This document shows positions 1 through 12,310 of a DNA stretch of 64,000 bases, piece after piece (position 1 is the stretch's first letter; each line of letters starts with the position of its first letter). Source of the DNA: Cepaea nemoralis (taxonomy: Eukaryota; Mollusca; Gastropoda; Stylommatophora; Helicidae). Under the pieces are notes generated by a model. The model was given only the letters and a program-made list of their open reading frames with translations, did no database searches and was not told the origin of the DNA. The stretch is from positions 118,501 through 182,500 of the forward strand of contig JACEFZ010022401.1 in the NCBI GenBank assembly GCA_014155875.1, read 5' to 3'. The translations under genes and the position numbers were made by a program.

Positions 1-3000
1 CTGCAAAGCGTTGTGGAACGTAATGAGCACGGCAAGGCACGTAGATCGCCCTGGTCATCCACTGCACCTGTATTCGTCTCCAATCGTCTCGACTTGTCTT
101 GCCACTGGACTCAGATGGACTCAGGCGAGAGAGTGAGGTCGACGAATTGCGCAACTCTTCCTCACTTTAATCCAAGTCATCGCGCAGTCATTCTTCATCC
201 AACGTCACTTATCACCTTCAAGCCCTGTGGCGATGGGCGAGCGGCAAAGTGGCAGGCGTGGGTACGCTGGCAGCCGTAGTCGCAGACCTGCACACAGGCG
301 GCTCAGGCCATATGGTCGTCTTCTACTGACCGGAGCAGCAGTGGGATTCGGCAGCCCCCTGAGCGATTGAGCAGCCCTCTATAGGAACACACTGCTCACC
401 TCCATAGCATGAGGAAGGGGCTAGAAAAGGTGCCCTAAACATTGTCTGCTTCATCACTACCTAACCAGCTAGCCGCGGTTGGTGGGTACCCTAACTGTGG
501 TCGACATACAAAGAAAGATAAAACAAGCAAAGCTAAAAGAGTAAACCATATTCCCTTAACAATTGGAACTTGGAATGTACGCACCCTACTTGACAGAGAC
601 GGCGCGTCGGGTCCAGAGAGACGAACAGGACTGATTGGGAGAGAGCTAGGCAGGTACAACATCGACATTGCAGCCTTGAGCGAGACACGACTTGCAGAAG
701 AAGGCCAAATCTGTAAAATTGGTGCCGGCTACACATTTTTCTGGAGTGGAAGGAAAAGCGAGGAAAGACGCCAATCCGGTGTGGGATTTGCCATTAAGTC
801 GGCCCTGGTCGGCAAATTAGCTGGATTTCCAAAGGCTATAAACGACAGGCTCATGACCATGAAGTTGCCTCTGCTGAATGGAAAGAAGCACGCAACCATT
901 GTGAGTGTCTACGCACCAACTATGACCAACGAAGATGATGTCAAGAACAAGTTCTATGAGGACCTGCACAATGTATTAACATCTGTTCCCAAAGGAGACA
1001 AACTTATACTCCTTGGGGATTTCAATGCCAGAGTAGGCACGGACACCACCTCTTGGAGTGGCATTATTGGAAAGCATGGAGTCGGAAATTGTAACAGAAA
1101 CGGACTCCGCCTCCTTCAGACATGTGCCGAACATGATCTCCTGATTACGAACACAATTTTCCGTCTCCCCATGAGAAATAGGACATCGTGGATGCACCCT
1201 CGCTCGAAACACTGGCACCTCATTGACTATGTCATCGTCAGGAGGAGTGACAGACAAGTCGTTCGAGTGACAAAATCCATGTGTGGTGCCGAATGTTGGA
1301 CAGACCATCGTCTCATTGTCTCGAAAATGAACATCCACATCAGGCCACCACGGCGTCCTCAAGGGGCGAAAATGCAAACAAAGCTAAATGTCACCCGCCT
1401 AAACAGCAAGAAAATGCAGCAGTCGTTTGACAATATGCTGGAAGACCGCCTCAAGCCCAATGCTGAAGCTAAACAGGATACAGAAAGAGAATGGAGAGCC
1501 CTAAAGGACACCATTTACAACACTGCTATGGAAATCCTGGGGCCAGCCCCCCGAAAGCATAAAGACTGGTTTGATGAAAATTCCGAAGACGTCAACCAAT
1601 TGCTGGCCGAGAAACATCTTCTCCTCAAGGCACATTTGAATGACCCAAAGTCAACATAAAAAAAAGATGCTTTCAAGAACATTCAGAGAGTAGTGCAGCA
1701 GAAACTTCGGCACATGCGGGACTCCTGGCTGAGCAGCAAAGCTGATGAAATTCAGGGCTTTGCTGACAGACATGATATGAAAAACTTCTACGACTCACTG
1801 AAAGCGGTCTATGGTCCTTCATCACCAGGCATAGTTCCCCTCCTCAGTGCAGACGGGGGAACATTGGTCACCGATAAGAAAGAAATCCTCCAACGCTGGG
1901 CAGAGCATTTCAGCAAAATCTTAAATGCAACTTCCTTCTTCGATGATGAAACCATCAACTGCCTTCCTCAAGTTCCCACCAATGAGACACTTGATGACCT
2001 GCCAACCATAGTGGAAATAAACAAAGCCATCCAGCAACTCTCCAGCGGCAAGGCACCTGGTCCTGACTCCATCCCAGCAGAGATATACAAGGCAGGTGGG
2101 CCGGTCCTAACAGAGCAGCTTCACCAAGTCTTCACAAACATATGGATGAACGAGACCATGCCACAAGATTTTAAGGACGCGTCAATAGTCCACCTTTACA
2201 AACGTAAAGGAAACCGCCAATCCTGTGACAACCACCGAGGCATCTCCTTGCTTTCAATTGCAGGGAAGATACTCGCCAGAATTCTTCTCAATCGCCTCAC
2301 AGCCCATCTCGATCAAGGTCTTCTTCCTGAGAGTCAATGTGGCTTCAGAAAAGAACGTGGAACTGTTGACATGATTTTCGCTGCAAGGCAGCTGCAAGAG
2401 AAATGTCAGGAACAGAACTGCGAAATGTTCTCCACTTTCATTGACCTTACCAAGGCTTTTGATACAGTCAGCAGAGAAGGACTGTGGAAGATTATGGTAA
2501 AATATGGCTGTCCACGAAAGTTTGTCCAAATAGTGCGGCTATTTCATGACGGCATGCAGGCAAGAGTACAGGAAAATGGTGAACTGTCTGAACCCTTTCC
2601 TGTCACCAATGGAGTGAAGCAAGGATGTGTCCTGGCACCAACACTGTTCAGCCTCATGTTTTCAGCCATGTTGATGAATGCCTTCGAGAACGACGACATT
2701 AGAATAGACATCAACTACCGTATGGATGGAAAGTTATTCAATCTCAAAAGGCTGAAAGCTAAAACCAAAATTAACAGCGGCACCGTCAGAGAGCTCCTGT
2801 TTGCTGATGATTGCGCTCTATACGCCAACTCAGAGGCGGACATGCAACATAATGTTTCAGCTTTCTCACATGCCTGTGCCAACTTTGGGCTCAATATCAA
2901 CTTGGAGAAGACTGTAGTTATGTACCAGCCAGCTCCAGGGAATAATCACACTGTGCCGAATATCAAAGTGAATGATCATAGACTAAGTGTTGTGGACAAA

Positions 3001-3805
3001 TTCACCTATCTTGGCAGCACCGTGTCACAAGCTGCCACAATCGATGACGAAGTGAATGCAAGAATCTCCAAGGCCAGTGGAGCCTTTGGCAGACTGTACA
3101 AGAATGTATGGGACAGAACTGGAATAAGCCTGCAAACAAAGCTAAAAGTCTACAAAGCAGTTGTATTATCCACACTGCTATATGCTTGTGAAACCTGGAC
3201 TGTTTATCAGCGACACGCTAGGAAATTAAACCACTTCCACACAGTCTGCATAAGGAAGCTCCTGAAGATTAAATGGCAAGACAAGATTCCAGACACTGAA
3301 GTCCTAGAAAGAGCATCCATGCCCAGTATCCACACTCTACTGATGAAGAATCAGATTCGCTGGGCTGGTCACTTGACTCGCATGCCAGATCACAGGCTCC
3401 CTAAACGAATTTTCTACAGCGAACTGCGTTGTGGTAAACGCTCCCAATGTGGCCAGAGGAAACGTTTTAAAGACACTCTGAAAATTTCACTGAATGCTTT
3501 TGGAATTCATCATGACACCTGGGAGGCTGCAGCCAGAGACCGAAATTCGTGGCGTGCATCATTGCACAAAGGTGCAGTCATATGTGAGGCAACCAGGACT
3601 GCAAGAGTTGTGAAGAAAAGGCAGGACAGAAAAATCACTGCAGGAAATCCTCCTCCAGAGACGTCAAGCATTCTTTGCCCACATTGTCAAAGAACATTTC
3701 GAGCCAAAATAGGCCTTATCAGCCATCTTAGAACCCACGGCTCCACACCTTCAACCCCACTGGATGAAATGAATGGTCATCATCATTCTTGATGGACAAA
3801 CAACA
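1..3805 (+). mobile_element. LINE-A: non-LTR retrotransposon, nearly complete, 5' end off the window
   Basis: Non-LTR retrotransposon. Bases 1-438 are GC-rich, have no good ORF and lead straight into the coding region, so they are read as 5' UTR; the true 5' end is not seen. The 3' boundary near 3805 comes from comparison with a truncated paralogue at 32195-32385, which stays similar up to the shared end GATGGACAAACAACA and then diverges. A CATCATCATT run and a CAACA-like tail close the element. It is followed directly by a 45-bp minisatellite. Confidence 0.8.
442..3792 (+). pseudogene. LINE-A ORF: APE endonuclease + reverse transcriptase + C2H2 finger, one in-frame stop
   Basis: Encodes the retrotransposition protein: target-DNA nicking and reverse transcription. 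The same frame runs from 442 to 3792 (about 1116 codons) and is broken once, by TAA at 1657-1659 next to an A-run. Order: endonuclease with TWNVRT (about residue 43), GDFNARVG (about 192) and TDHRLIV (about 288); linker; RT with SGKAPGPDSIPAE, TFIDLTKAFDTVSREGL, GVKQGCVLAPTLF and LFADDCALY (ADD at 2803-2811); C-terminal C2H2 finger (Cys codons from 3676, His codons 3724 and 3736; C-X2-C-X12-H-X3-H). The catalytic motifs look intact. No ATG lies before the endonuclease: the frame opens at 439 after a stop and the first in-frame Met is past residue 130, so the authentic start is lost or lies upstream in another frame. Clade is not resolved; there is no RNase H domain. Confidence 0.88.
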
Positions 3806-3815
3806 CAACACAACA

Positions 3816-4440
3816 CACCAACACTATCTATCCATACCTCCATTAACCAACCCTGCAATACACCAACACCAGCCATCCATACCTCCATTAACCAACCCTG
3901 CAATACACCAACACCAGCCATCCATACCTCCATCAACCAACCCATCACTACACCAACACCATCCATCCATACCTCCATTAACCAACCCATCACTACACCA
4001 ACACCATCAGTTCATACCTCCATTAACCAACCCATCACTACACCAACAACATCTATCCATACCTCCATCAACCAAACCATCACTACACCAACACCATCTA
4101 TCCATACCTCCATCAACCAACCCTGCACTACACCAACACCATCTATCTATCCATACCTCCATCAACCAACCCTGCACTACACCAACACCATCTATCCATA
4201 CCTCCATTAACCAACCCTGCACTACACCAACACCATCTATCTATACCTCCATCAACCAACCCATCACTACACCAACACCAACTTCTACCCATACCTCCAT
4301 CACCCAACCCCTCACTACACCAGCACCATATATCCATACCTCCATCAACCAACCCATCGCTACACCAACACCATCTATCCATACCTCCATCACCCAACCC
4401 ATCACTACACCAACACCATCTATCTACCCATACCTCCCTC
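3816..4440. repeat. 45-bp minisatellite, about 14 copies
   Basis: Tandem units of about 45 bp built on CCATACCTCCATCAACCAAC and CACCAACACCATC. Copies differ by a few substitutions (ATCTATCC, AGCCATCC, AGTTCATA). Because the period is a multiple of three, both strands stay open in several frames (a 15-residue repeat such as TPTPSIHTSINQPIT on +). I regard those ORFs as by-products. The array starts within about 15 bp of the LINE-A 3' end. Confidence 0.9.
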
Positions 4441-5230
4441 AGGAAACCCTGTCTTATATCTTCAATGCACCCGTCACATGCATGTCTCCCAGAAACCAGC
4501 ATTGATTCCCTGCGCGCCACCAACACATCCCGCAATCAAGTTGTTGTGACCGTGCCCTCAAGTTTGATGTCGCTTCTGCTGAATTTATTACTTCCTTTTT
4601 TAACTTGTGTTTTTAAAATTTATTGTGTTTTTTTTTTTTATTTCCATGTAGCAGGAGATAATAACGTCGACAGTGCTAATTAACTATTGCGGACAGCCGG
4701 GGGAATCCACGCGATATCTGGTGTTGTGTGACTTAGTCACGCGCTGGCGCTCGTTTGGGCCTGGTGTAGTCACGCATGAATTGACAGATTCTCCCGCACC
4801 AGGCTGTGGTGAGGGGAGGGGGAGGAAATACCACTCGCTTTACTTCTAGACCTGGCTGGTGAGTAAGCGAGTGTTTCTGTCGCTTGAGAAAGTAGGTCAA
4901 GTCTGAAAGAAAAAAAAAATGTAATATTGATAATCAATCGTGCATTCATCGCCACTTGCTCCCAGTTTTTCTTTATCTCTTTCTTCTTGTTTCGTTCTTT
5001 CTTCTCGTTTCTCTGTGTCCCTGTCTCGTGCTTCTTTATCCTTTTCATTTTTCTGCATCTTTCTTGTCGGAGTCTGGGGTTTAGAGGTAAGTGAACGCAG
5101 TTTCACGGCTCTCTGAATAAGCGCGTGGGGTTTCGAAATCAGCTACTGTCGGTTGGGAACAAGATTGCTTTGCGTTGTTTCTCTGGTTTGAGAGCCCGCA
5201 TTTCAGAAAGTAATTGAGGAAACTTGAGGA
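4441..5230. other. No gene recognised
   Basis: Unique-looking sequence with short T-rich and pyrimidine-rich tracts (about 4629-4640 and 4965-5045). Only short shadow ORFs are present. I see no domain, no tRNA and no repeat shared with the rest of the window. Confidence 0.5.
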
Positions 5231-5234
5231 AGTT

Positions 5235-6372
5235 AGGAATAAGCATCAGAATATCATCCCACACATTGTTTTTGCCTCTACAATATATCACCTGGAAATA
5301 TGCTTATGCTTCTCCAGTGTTTCGCATAGAAATAAATGTATCACCCATCATCAGATCCCGTAGAAATCTGTATTTGATCCAGAATGATATCGTCTATAAA
5401 TTTGATTATGACAATCATGATGTCATCTCGAAATTAATTTACGACCCATCATAATGTAACATACCTAACATGTAACCCATTTACGATCAATCAGGAAATC
5501 ATATAGAAATCAATTTATGAACTATCAGGGTGTCACTTAGGAATCAATCTATGACCTATCAGGCTTTCACAAAGAAATTAGTTTATGATCCATCAGTACA
5601 TCACCTGGGAATTCGTTTATAACTCACTAGAATATCACCTATAAATCTATTCATGACCCATCTTGGTGACACACATAAAACGATTTATGACACATCAGTA
5701 TATTTTCTAGAGATCGGCTTACCACCATCAGGATATCGCCTGTAAATTAATTTATAGCGGGATATCACATAGACATCTGTTTATAACCCTTCAAGGTTTC
5801 ACTTAGAAATATGTTTGTAACCATTCAAGGTGTCACCTAGAAAAATATTTATAACGCTCAAGGTGTTACCTAGAAATATGTTTATAAGCCTTCATGTTGT
5901 CATGTAGAAATATCTTTATAACCCTTCAATGTATCACATAGAAATCAATTTACGACCCATAAGGAAGTCGCCTATAAATAAATTTATAGCTCGCCATGAT
6001 ATCACCTAAAATGTGTTTATAACCTTTCAAGCTGTCACATAGAATTCAGTGTGTAACCATTTAAGGTGGCACCTAAAAATCAATTTATTACAATTTAAGG
6101 TGTCATCTAGAAATCTGTATATAACCCTCCAATGTGTCACCTAGAAATCTGTTTATAACCCTTCAAGATGTCACCTAGAAATCAATGTATGTCCCGTCAG
6201 GATATCGCCTATAAATAAACGTATAGCTCTGCAGGATATTACCTAGACATCTGTTCATAACCCTTCAAGGTTTCACCGTGAAATCAATTTATAACCCTTC
6301 AAGGTGTCACCTAGAAATCTGTTTATAACCCTCAAAGGTGTCACCTAGAAATCAATTTATGACCCATCAGGA
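5235..6372. repeat. Degenerate minisatellite of about 34 bp
   Basis: More than 30 diverged units on the theme GGTGTCACCTAGAAATC then TGTTTATAACCCTTCAA. Two unit subtypes alternate: CAATTTATGACCCATCAGGA and CTGTTTATAACCCTTCAAGG. Divergence is high at the left and lower near 6270-6370, so the right end was probably amplified more recently. Confidence 0.85.
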
Positions 6373-6737
6373 TAAGAGAGTGGCGAAAGTTAATTACGCT
6401 GCCAGACTTCAGTCCCAAACATCACACTGCATCGCTTGTGTAAACCAGGGGTGCTGAAAATTGAATTATCCACCGTGCTGAAGGTTAAAAATTATTGATT
6501 TACTAGGAACTAATTTTTTTTTATCCGTTCCAAGGACGTCGGCTGACTGGAAATTTGACGGGAAGTGGAACTCATCTATAGCGGAAATTTTAAATGTTAT
6601 CTTAGGGAAGCCGTGATCTTTATCAGCACGTGGTTCCGGTGAAGATCAATATGATCGGAAGTTGGATGTGATAAGCTGGTGTTAACGGAGCGTTGGCTGT
6701 TAACTCATTCTGTTATATAGTGCTTGCGATATTAATT

Positions 6738-6845
<108 letters not shown>

Positions 6846-7066
6846 TTGCCACGTTTTCTTGATTACACAGTCAGTAAAAATATTCCCAAGGCAGATTTCA
6901 GATAATGCTTTGCTGATGTGAAGTGTTAAGATTTATCGCACACTAAAATAAATACAAAGGTATTCATTGGCACTTATAGAAGTAGACGACATAAGTCGGG
7001 ATTAGAAAACACACTAGACTATATAACAATTGAAAGCTATAATTATCATACTCGACCGGATCTCTG

Positions 7067-7260
7067 GCGAAAGTGTTGCGAACGCAATTCACAATCTCGT
7101 ATACCGCTCGTATACCGTCTTGCGTTGGTTTTTAAAATAATGGTATGTGCCGGTCGTTTAGATAGCAATGGCAAACCATTGAAGGTAAACTTGCCAAGAA
7201 ATCACAAACAGCCAAAAGATGCTGGAGTTGACTGCAACGTCCTGTAAAGGATATACAACT
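7067..7260 (+). repeat. SINE-A copy 1 (dispersed repeat)
   Basis: One of at least seven copies of a roughly 200-bp dispersed repeat. Conserved core: GCCGGTCGTTTAGA, AGCAATGGCAAACCATTGAA, GTAAACTTGCCAAGAAATCA, CAGCCAAAAGATGCTGG, GACTGCAACGTCCTGTAAAG. Other copies are at 13160, 18601, 19663(-), 43743(-), 57413(-) and 62368(-). The 5' part often carries a GTTCGAAA-type B-box-like motif, which suggests a tRNA-derived head (inference). Confidence 0.8.
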
Positions 7261-7271
7261 AACAAACCAGT

Positions 7272-7345
7272 CTCGCCTGCAGTTCCGGTGGTCATAAGTT
7301 CAATCCGCATCGGGGTGAATATTTAAAATTGATTTCGGGTCCCAG
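7272..7345 (+). repeat. SINE-C-like fragment
   Basis: Contains GTTCAATCC, a good match to the pol III B box, followed by GCATCGGGGTGAATATTTAA and AATTGATTTCGGGTCCCAGG. It resembles the stretches at 12936-13030 and 36365-36470. It sits directly behind the SINE-A copy. Confidence 0.5.
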
Positions 7346-7403
7346 GTCGACTTAGCCTAAAAAGGATACCTCGAAATATCTCGGTAAATAAAGGCTGTCT
7401 GCG

Positions 7404-7590
7404 TGGTACTGACCACATGGTACTGACAACATGATACTGACCACATGGTACTGACCACATGGTACTGGCCACACGGTACTGACCACACGGTACTGACCAC
7501 ATGGTACTGACCACATGGTACTGACCACATGGTACTGATCACATGATACTGACCACATGGTACTGACCACATGGTACTGACCACACATAG
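7404..7590. repeat. 14-bp minisatellite
   Basis: About 13 copies of TGGTACTGACCACA with single-base variants (ACACGG, ATGATA, GATCACA). Confidence 0.95.
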
Positions 7591-7746
7591 TTTGTATATG
7601 AAATATGTACCTAGCGACATATCCCTGCTACATCTTTAGGTGTGAAGAAAGAATCGTTTACTTGTTAATCACATAGGAATCCGAACCTGTCGACTTCGAA
7701 TAATGAAATTGCCTGGCTGTAAGTGTACTTCGTAAGTGTACTTCGA

Positions 7747-10700
7747 ACCGTCAGGTCTTAGTCAGATATGACTGAGCTACCGTATAACAGTAGACGGTAC
7801 TACCTGGTTTCTGTTAGCGCTGAACGTTGGGCGGCGCTTACCAAACCCGACACCCCACATTGTGCCAACGGCTTCGGACGGAAGAGCGCAATTGGGAGGG
7901 TACAAGCCTTACCCTGGTGCGAGGAAATGCAAGCTAAAGACAAAATGTCATGGCAGGGCAGACCAGGCCCTAAGCCTTGGTTGGCGACTGGTCTAGGATC
8001 GAAGCTCCGACAAACGGACAGTTAGAGCATTGCTTTGCTGATCCGGCAGCTTCTGCAGCTTGTCTTGTTCCAGATGTAGGGGTGTTATCCTTTCCTCTGG
8101 AGTAAACTAGGCAGGCCGAGAGAGGGATCATGCTGCATGGGCAACACATGATCTCTATATTTTAGCCCAGGCTTTGTGCTATGGAGAGGCAATAACTCCA
8201 TCCCTGGTCTTAACTGGTCTCGGAATCAAAGCGAGAGGCAACTGTTACGGGTTATAAGTCCTTGTCAGTTGGCGTAGACATGTCGCGCCACGCGTTGCCT
8301 CTGACGGTGGGAGACACCTATAGGTGTCACTGATCAGCTACCGCCCGCCTCAAGCTGGGCAGCCCCCAGCCAATTGGGTGCTGATCCGCCACAGCCTGCC
8401 TGCTTCAATGGGTGCTTGGGGCTAGGACAAAATCTGAATCGCAGGCTGTAAAACCAATGCACCAGGTACAAACAAAAATAAAAATAGAAACCTCAAGCTA
8501 CGGCTTGCAACCTGGAACGTGAGAACCATGTGTCCAGGATTTTCCACTGACTTGACCAATATTGACGATGTGAGAAAAACGGCTGTGATTGATGCCGAAC
8601 TCAATCGTCTAAACATTGATATTGCTGGCCTGCAGGAGACTCGCCTCGCTGAGGAAGGGTCACTCAGGGAAAACAACTACACCTTTTTCTGGAAGGGTAG
8701 AGGGCAGGCAGAAAAAAGGCAACACGGTGTGGGCTTTGCAGTGAAGAATTCGCTACTGGGAATGATTGAAATTCCAGCAGGAGGAAATGAAAGACTATTA
8801 TCCCTGCGCTTGGCAACCTCTTGTGGGTTTGCCACCATTATTACTGCATATGCACCGACACTCGATTCCTCTGATGATGTGAAGGATTCGTTCTATGAGG
8901 AGTTAGACTCCGTGATCAAGGCAGTTCCAAAATCTGACTACATTTATATGCTCGGTGATTTCAATGCTCGTGTGGGCAAGGACTCGAGTTCATGGCCAGT
9001 GTGCCTTGGAAAATACAACATCGGTCGCATGAATGAAAATGGGCAAAGGCTGCTGGAGCATTGCACCAGTAATGACCTATGTATTACAAACTCCTTTTTT
9101 AAAACAAAAGAGATGCATAAGGTCACATGGAAACATCCAAGATCCGGCCATTGGCACCAGCTGGACTTCATCATCACACGGAGACAACATCTGAACCATA
9201 TATCATTGACTCGTAGTTACCACAGTGCTGACTGTGATACGGATCATTCTTTGGTTGTTGCAAGGGTTAGACTGAGACCAAAGAGAATCTACACAGCTAA
9301 ACACAAATCTAGCCTCAGGATTAATATTATTAACACTCATGATCCTGAAAAGTGCTTTCAGTTTCAACAGCAACTTGAAGACGCTTTCACTGATACACCA
9401 GAAAATTGTACAGTAAATGAAAAGTGGGGTCAAATTAAGGAAACTCTTTATAAAACTGCCGTAGGGGTTTACGGCACTGTGGATCATAAGAGGCAGGACT
9501 GGTTTGAGGCCAACAGCCGAGACTCTGCAGCCCTTGATTGATAAGAAGAAGAAAGCTCTCTTAAGAAACAAGGAAAGACCAACGCGTAACACTCTGAGTG
9601 AGCTTAGGCAAGCTAGGAAGGATGTTCAAAAGGCTGCCAGGCAGTGTGCAAATGATTATTGGATCAAGTTATGTGAGTCCATTCAAATCGCAAGTGATAA
9701 GGGAGACATAAGAAGCATGTATGAAGGAATAAAGAAAGCCTGCGGTCCAGTGATCAAAAGAAGTGCACCATTGAAAACCTTGACTGGAGAAATCATCACT
9801 GATAAGAAACAGCAGATGGATAGATGGGTAGAGCACTATTTGGAGCTTTACTCAAGTGAGACCAAACTAGCGGATGATGCCCTCAACGCCATAGAGGCTC
9901 TACCAACTCTTGACCACCTGGACACACTTCCCACCATATCAGAAGTTAAGTGTGCTATAAATGAACTTGCATCTGGCAAGGCTCCAGGTAAGGATGGGAT
10001 TCCAATAGAGGTTATCAGGAGTGGGCAAGACACACTCACTATACAGATCCACCAGCTAATAGAGCTATGCTGGCGTGAAGGACAAGTCCCACAGGATTTC
10101 AAAGATTCAAGCATCATAACACTGTACAAGAACAAGGGCGATCGGAGCGACTGCAACAACTATAGGGGTATCTCACTTCTGTGTATTGTTGGAAAAGTAT
10201 TTGCCAGAATTGTTCTGCGCAGACTTCAAGTCCTAGGAGATCAAGTCTACCCCGAATCACAGTGTGGCTTTCGACAGAACCGGTCTACCACTGATATGAT
10301 ATTCTCATTGCGACAAATGCAAGAAAAATGCCGTGAACAGAATCAACCACTGTTTATTGCCTTCATCGACCTCACAAAGGCATTTGATTTGGTCAGTCGT
10401 GAGGGTCTGTTCAAGGCACTAAAGAAGATTGGCTGCCCACCAACTCTTCTGTCCATTGTGGAATCGTTCCACACAGGCATGAAGGGTATAATCAAGTTTG
10501 ATGGTGCAACTTCTGAAGAATTTGAAATCAAGAGTGGAGTTAAGCAAGGTTGTGTACTAGCTCCCACCCTCTTTGGAATATACTTTTCACTTCTACTGAA
10601 ATATGCATTTCATGATCAGGATGGTGGTATATACATTCACTCACGCTCAGATGGCGGCCTCTACAATGCTCAGAGATTGAAGGCTAAGACCAAAATTAAA

Positions 10701-11725
10701 AGAGTACTGATCAGAGAGTTGCTTTTTGCAGATGATGCTGCAGTTACGACCCACTCTGAGGAAGAATTGCAATGTCTACTATCTGCATTCTCCAATGCTT
10801 GTTCTGAATTTGGTTTAACAATTAGCAAAAAGAAGACACAGATTATGTCACAAGGTGCACATGGGGTACCATCAATCTTTATTGACGACGCCGAACTAGA
10901 GATAGTAGACCATTTTACATATCTAGGATCAGTGGTAAATAGCAAATTATCCCTAGATCAGGAAATCAACAGTCCGGATTGGTAAGGCAGCAACAACAAT
11001 GAACAGGTTAAGAAAAAGAGTCTGGGAGAACAGGAAGCTTACTGCCAAAACAAAAGTCCTTGTCTATCAAGCCTGTGTCCTTAGTACTCTTCCTCTATGG
11101 CAGTGAAACCTGGACAACTTACTCACACCAAGAGAACACCTTAAACAGCTTTCATATGCGGTGTCTGCGAAGAATTCTTGGTATTAAGTGGCAAGACAAA
11201 ATCACAAATACTGAAGTATTGGAAAGATCAGGTTGTGTGACAGTTTATTCGATGCTCAGTCTTCGTAGACTTAGATGGATAGGACATCTTAGAAGGATGG
11301 ATGATGGTAGAATACCAAAGGATATCTTTTTTGGTGAATTACAGATGGGTAAGAGATCTCAGGGTCGGCCTCTACTACGATACAAAGATGTGTGTAAGCG
11401 GGACATGATTGATACAGGCATTGATAATGCATATTGGGAGCAAGTCGCCGCTGAACGTGTTGCATGGAGGGCAAATATCAGAAATGGAATAAAGTCAAAG
11501 GAGAAAATTATTGCAGAAAAGTCACACACCAAGCGTTTGAGACGTAAGATGGTGCATGATGGTGGAAATGACCACGTGTTCACATGCACCCACTGTGAAC
11601 GGACATTTACAGCGCAAATTGGCCTTATCAGTCACACTCGCTACCGCCATAGTTAAAAGTTATTATGCCTTTTTAAAGCACAAACTATCGTCTGTCAAGA
11701 CGGCAAGGTGCCAATGATGATGATG
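7747..11725 (+). mobile_element. LINE-B: complete non-LTR retrotransposon with 13-bp target-site duplication
   Basis: A complete insertion. The direct repeat AAGTGTACTTCGA is at 7734-7746 and 11726-11738. The 5' UTR is about 690 bp (7747-8437), the coding part 8438-11656, and the short 3' UTR ends in CCAATGATGATGATGA, a trinucleotide tail. Bases 7721-7732 hold a further copy of the first 12 bp of the target repeat, so the site was already duplicated or slipped during integration. The UTR ends reappear fused together in short elements at 39725 and 44026. Confidence 0.92.
8438..11656 (+). pseudogene. LINE-B ORF: APE endonuclease + RT + C2H2 finger, three frameshifts
   Basis: Same architecture as LINE-A. 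The frame opens at 8438 after TGA; LATWNVRTM (about 8504-8530) starts the endonuclease, and the first in-frame ATG is 8528. Endonuclease motifs include LGDFNARVG and DTDHSLVV. RT motifs are SGKAPGKDGIPIEV, AFIDLTKAFDLVSREGL, GVKQGCVLAPTLF and LFADDAAV (all from about 9970 to 10740). The C-terminal finger is CTHCERTF then HTRYRH (about 11586-11652). Frame is lost three times by single-base-scale indels: within 9504-9541 after QDWFEANS, near 10976 (an extra C before GGATTGG) and near 11093 (an extra C in CTTCCTC). Otherwise the frames are free of stops, so decay is recent or some shifts are assembly errors. Confidence 0.88.
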
Positions 11726-11928
11726 AAGTGTACTTCGACACACGGCCAACTAGATGCATATACAATGTCATGGCATAATGAGTATGGGTGTTCGATTCCC
11801 TTTCTGCCCGTATTTCCTTGTTCTACCACAGTAAGACTATTGGACAAGTTATTGAATTCCTATTTTATGAAGGTATGACAGCGCGTTAGCAAAGTTGATA
11901 GATAACCATGGAGATATGGCACTGTCAC

Positions 11929-12310
11929 GGCCGGACTCGGGATCAACGCACGGGCTAAGATACCTGCTAAGTGAGAGAAAGAGTGACCACATATTTCTCC
12001 CAGCATTCAGGTATTCAGAACGTGATGTCCCTATCACAACACAGGCCGGACTCGGGATCAACGCACGGGCTAAGATACCTGCTAAGTGAGAGAAAGAGTG
12101 ACCACATATTTCTCCCAGCATTCAGGTATTCAGAACGTGATGTCCCTATCACAACACAGGCCGGAGTCGGGATCAACGTTCGGGCTAAGTGCCCTGCTAA
12201 TTGAGAGAAAGAGTGACCACATATTTCTCCCAGCATTCAGGCATTCAGAATGTGATGTCCCTATCACAACATAGGCCCCTAGCAGGAAATTGCATAGGGA
12301 CAACATTTTA
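11929..12310 (+). repeat. 115-bp repeat, three tandem copies, ending in SINE-B-like sequence
   Basis: Copies begin at 11929, 12044 and 12159, each with GGCCGGA(C/G)TCGGGATCAACG, then GCTAAGTGAGAGAAAGAGTG, CACATATTTCTCCCAGCATT and GATGTCCCTATCACAACA. The last copy runs on into CCCTAGCAGGAAATTGCATAG. Related single copies are at about 21265-21450 and 45300-45490, so a dispersed element was tandemly tripled here. Confidence 0.85.

Noticed and set aside
3773..4535. Open frames of 130-238 codons on both strands
   Set aside because: They come from a 45-bp repeat whose period is a multiple of three; there is no domain, and both strands are open equally.
7768..8025. 85-codon frame ahead of the LINE-B endonuclease
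   Set aside because: Lies in the LINE-B 5' UTR; the same region in the short derivatives at 39746 and 44060 does not keep the protein sequence well, so coding is not supported.
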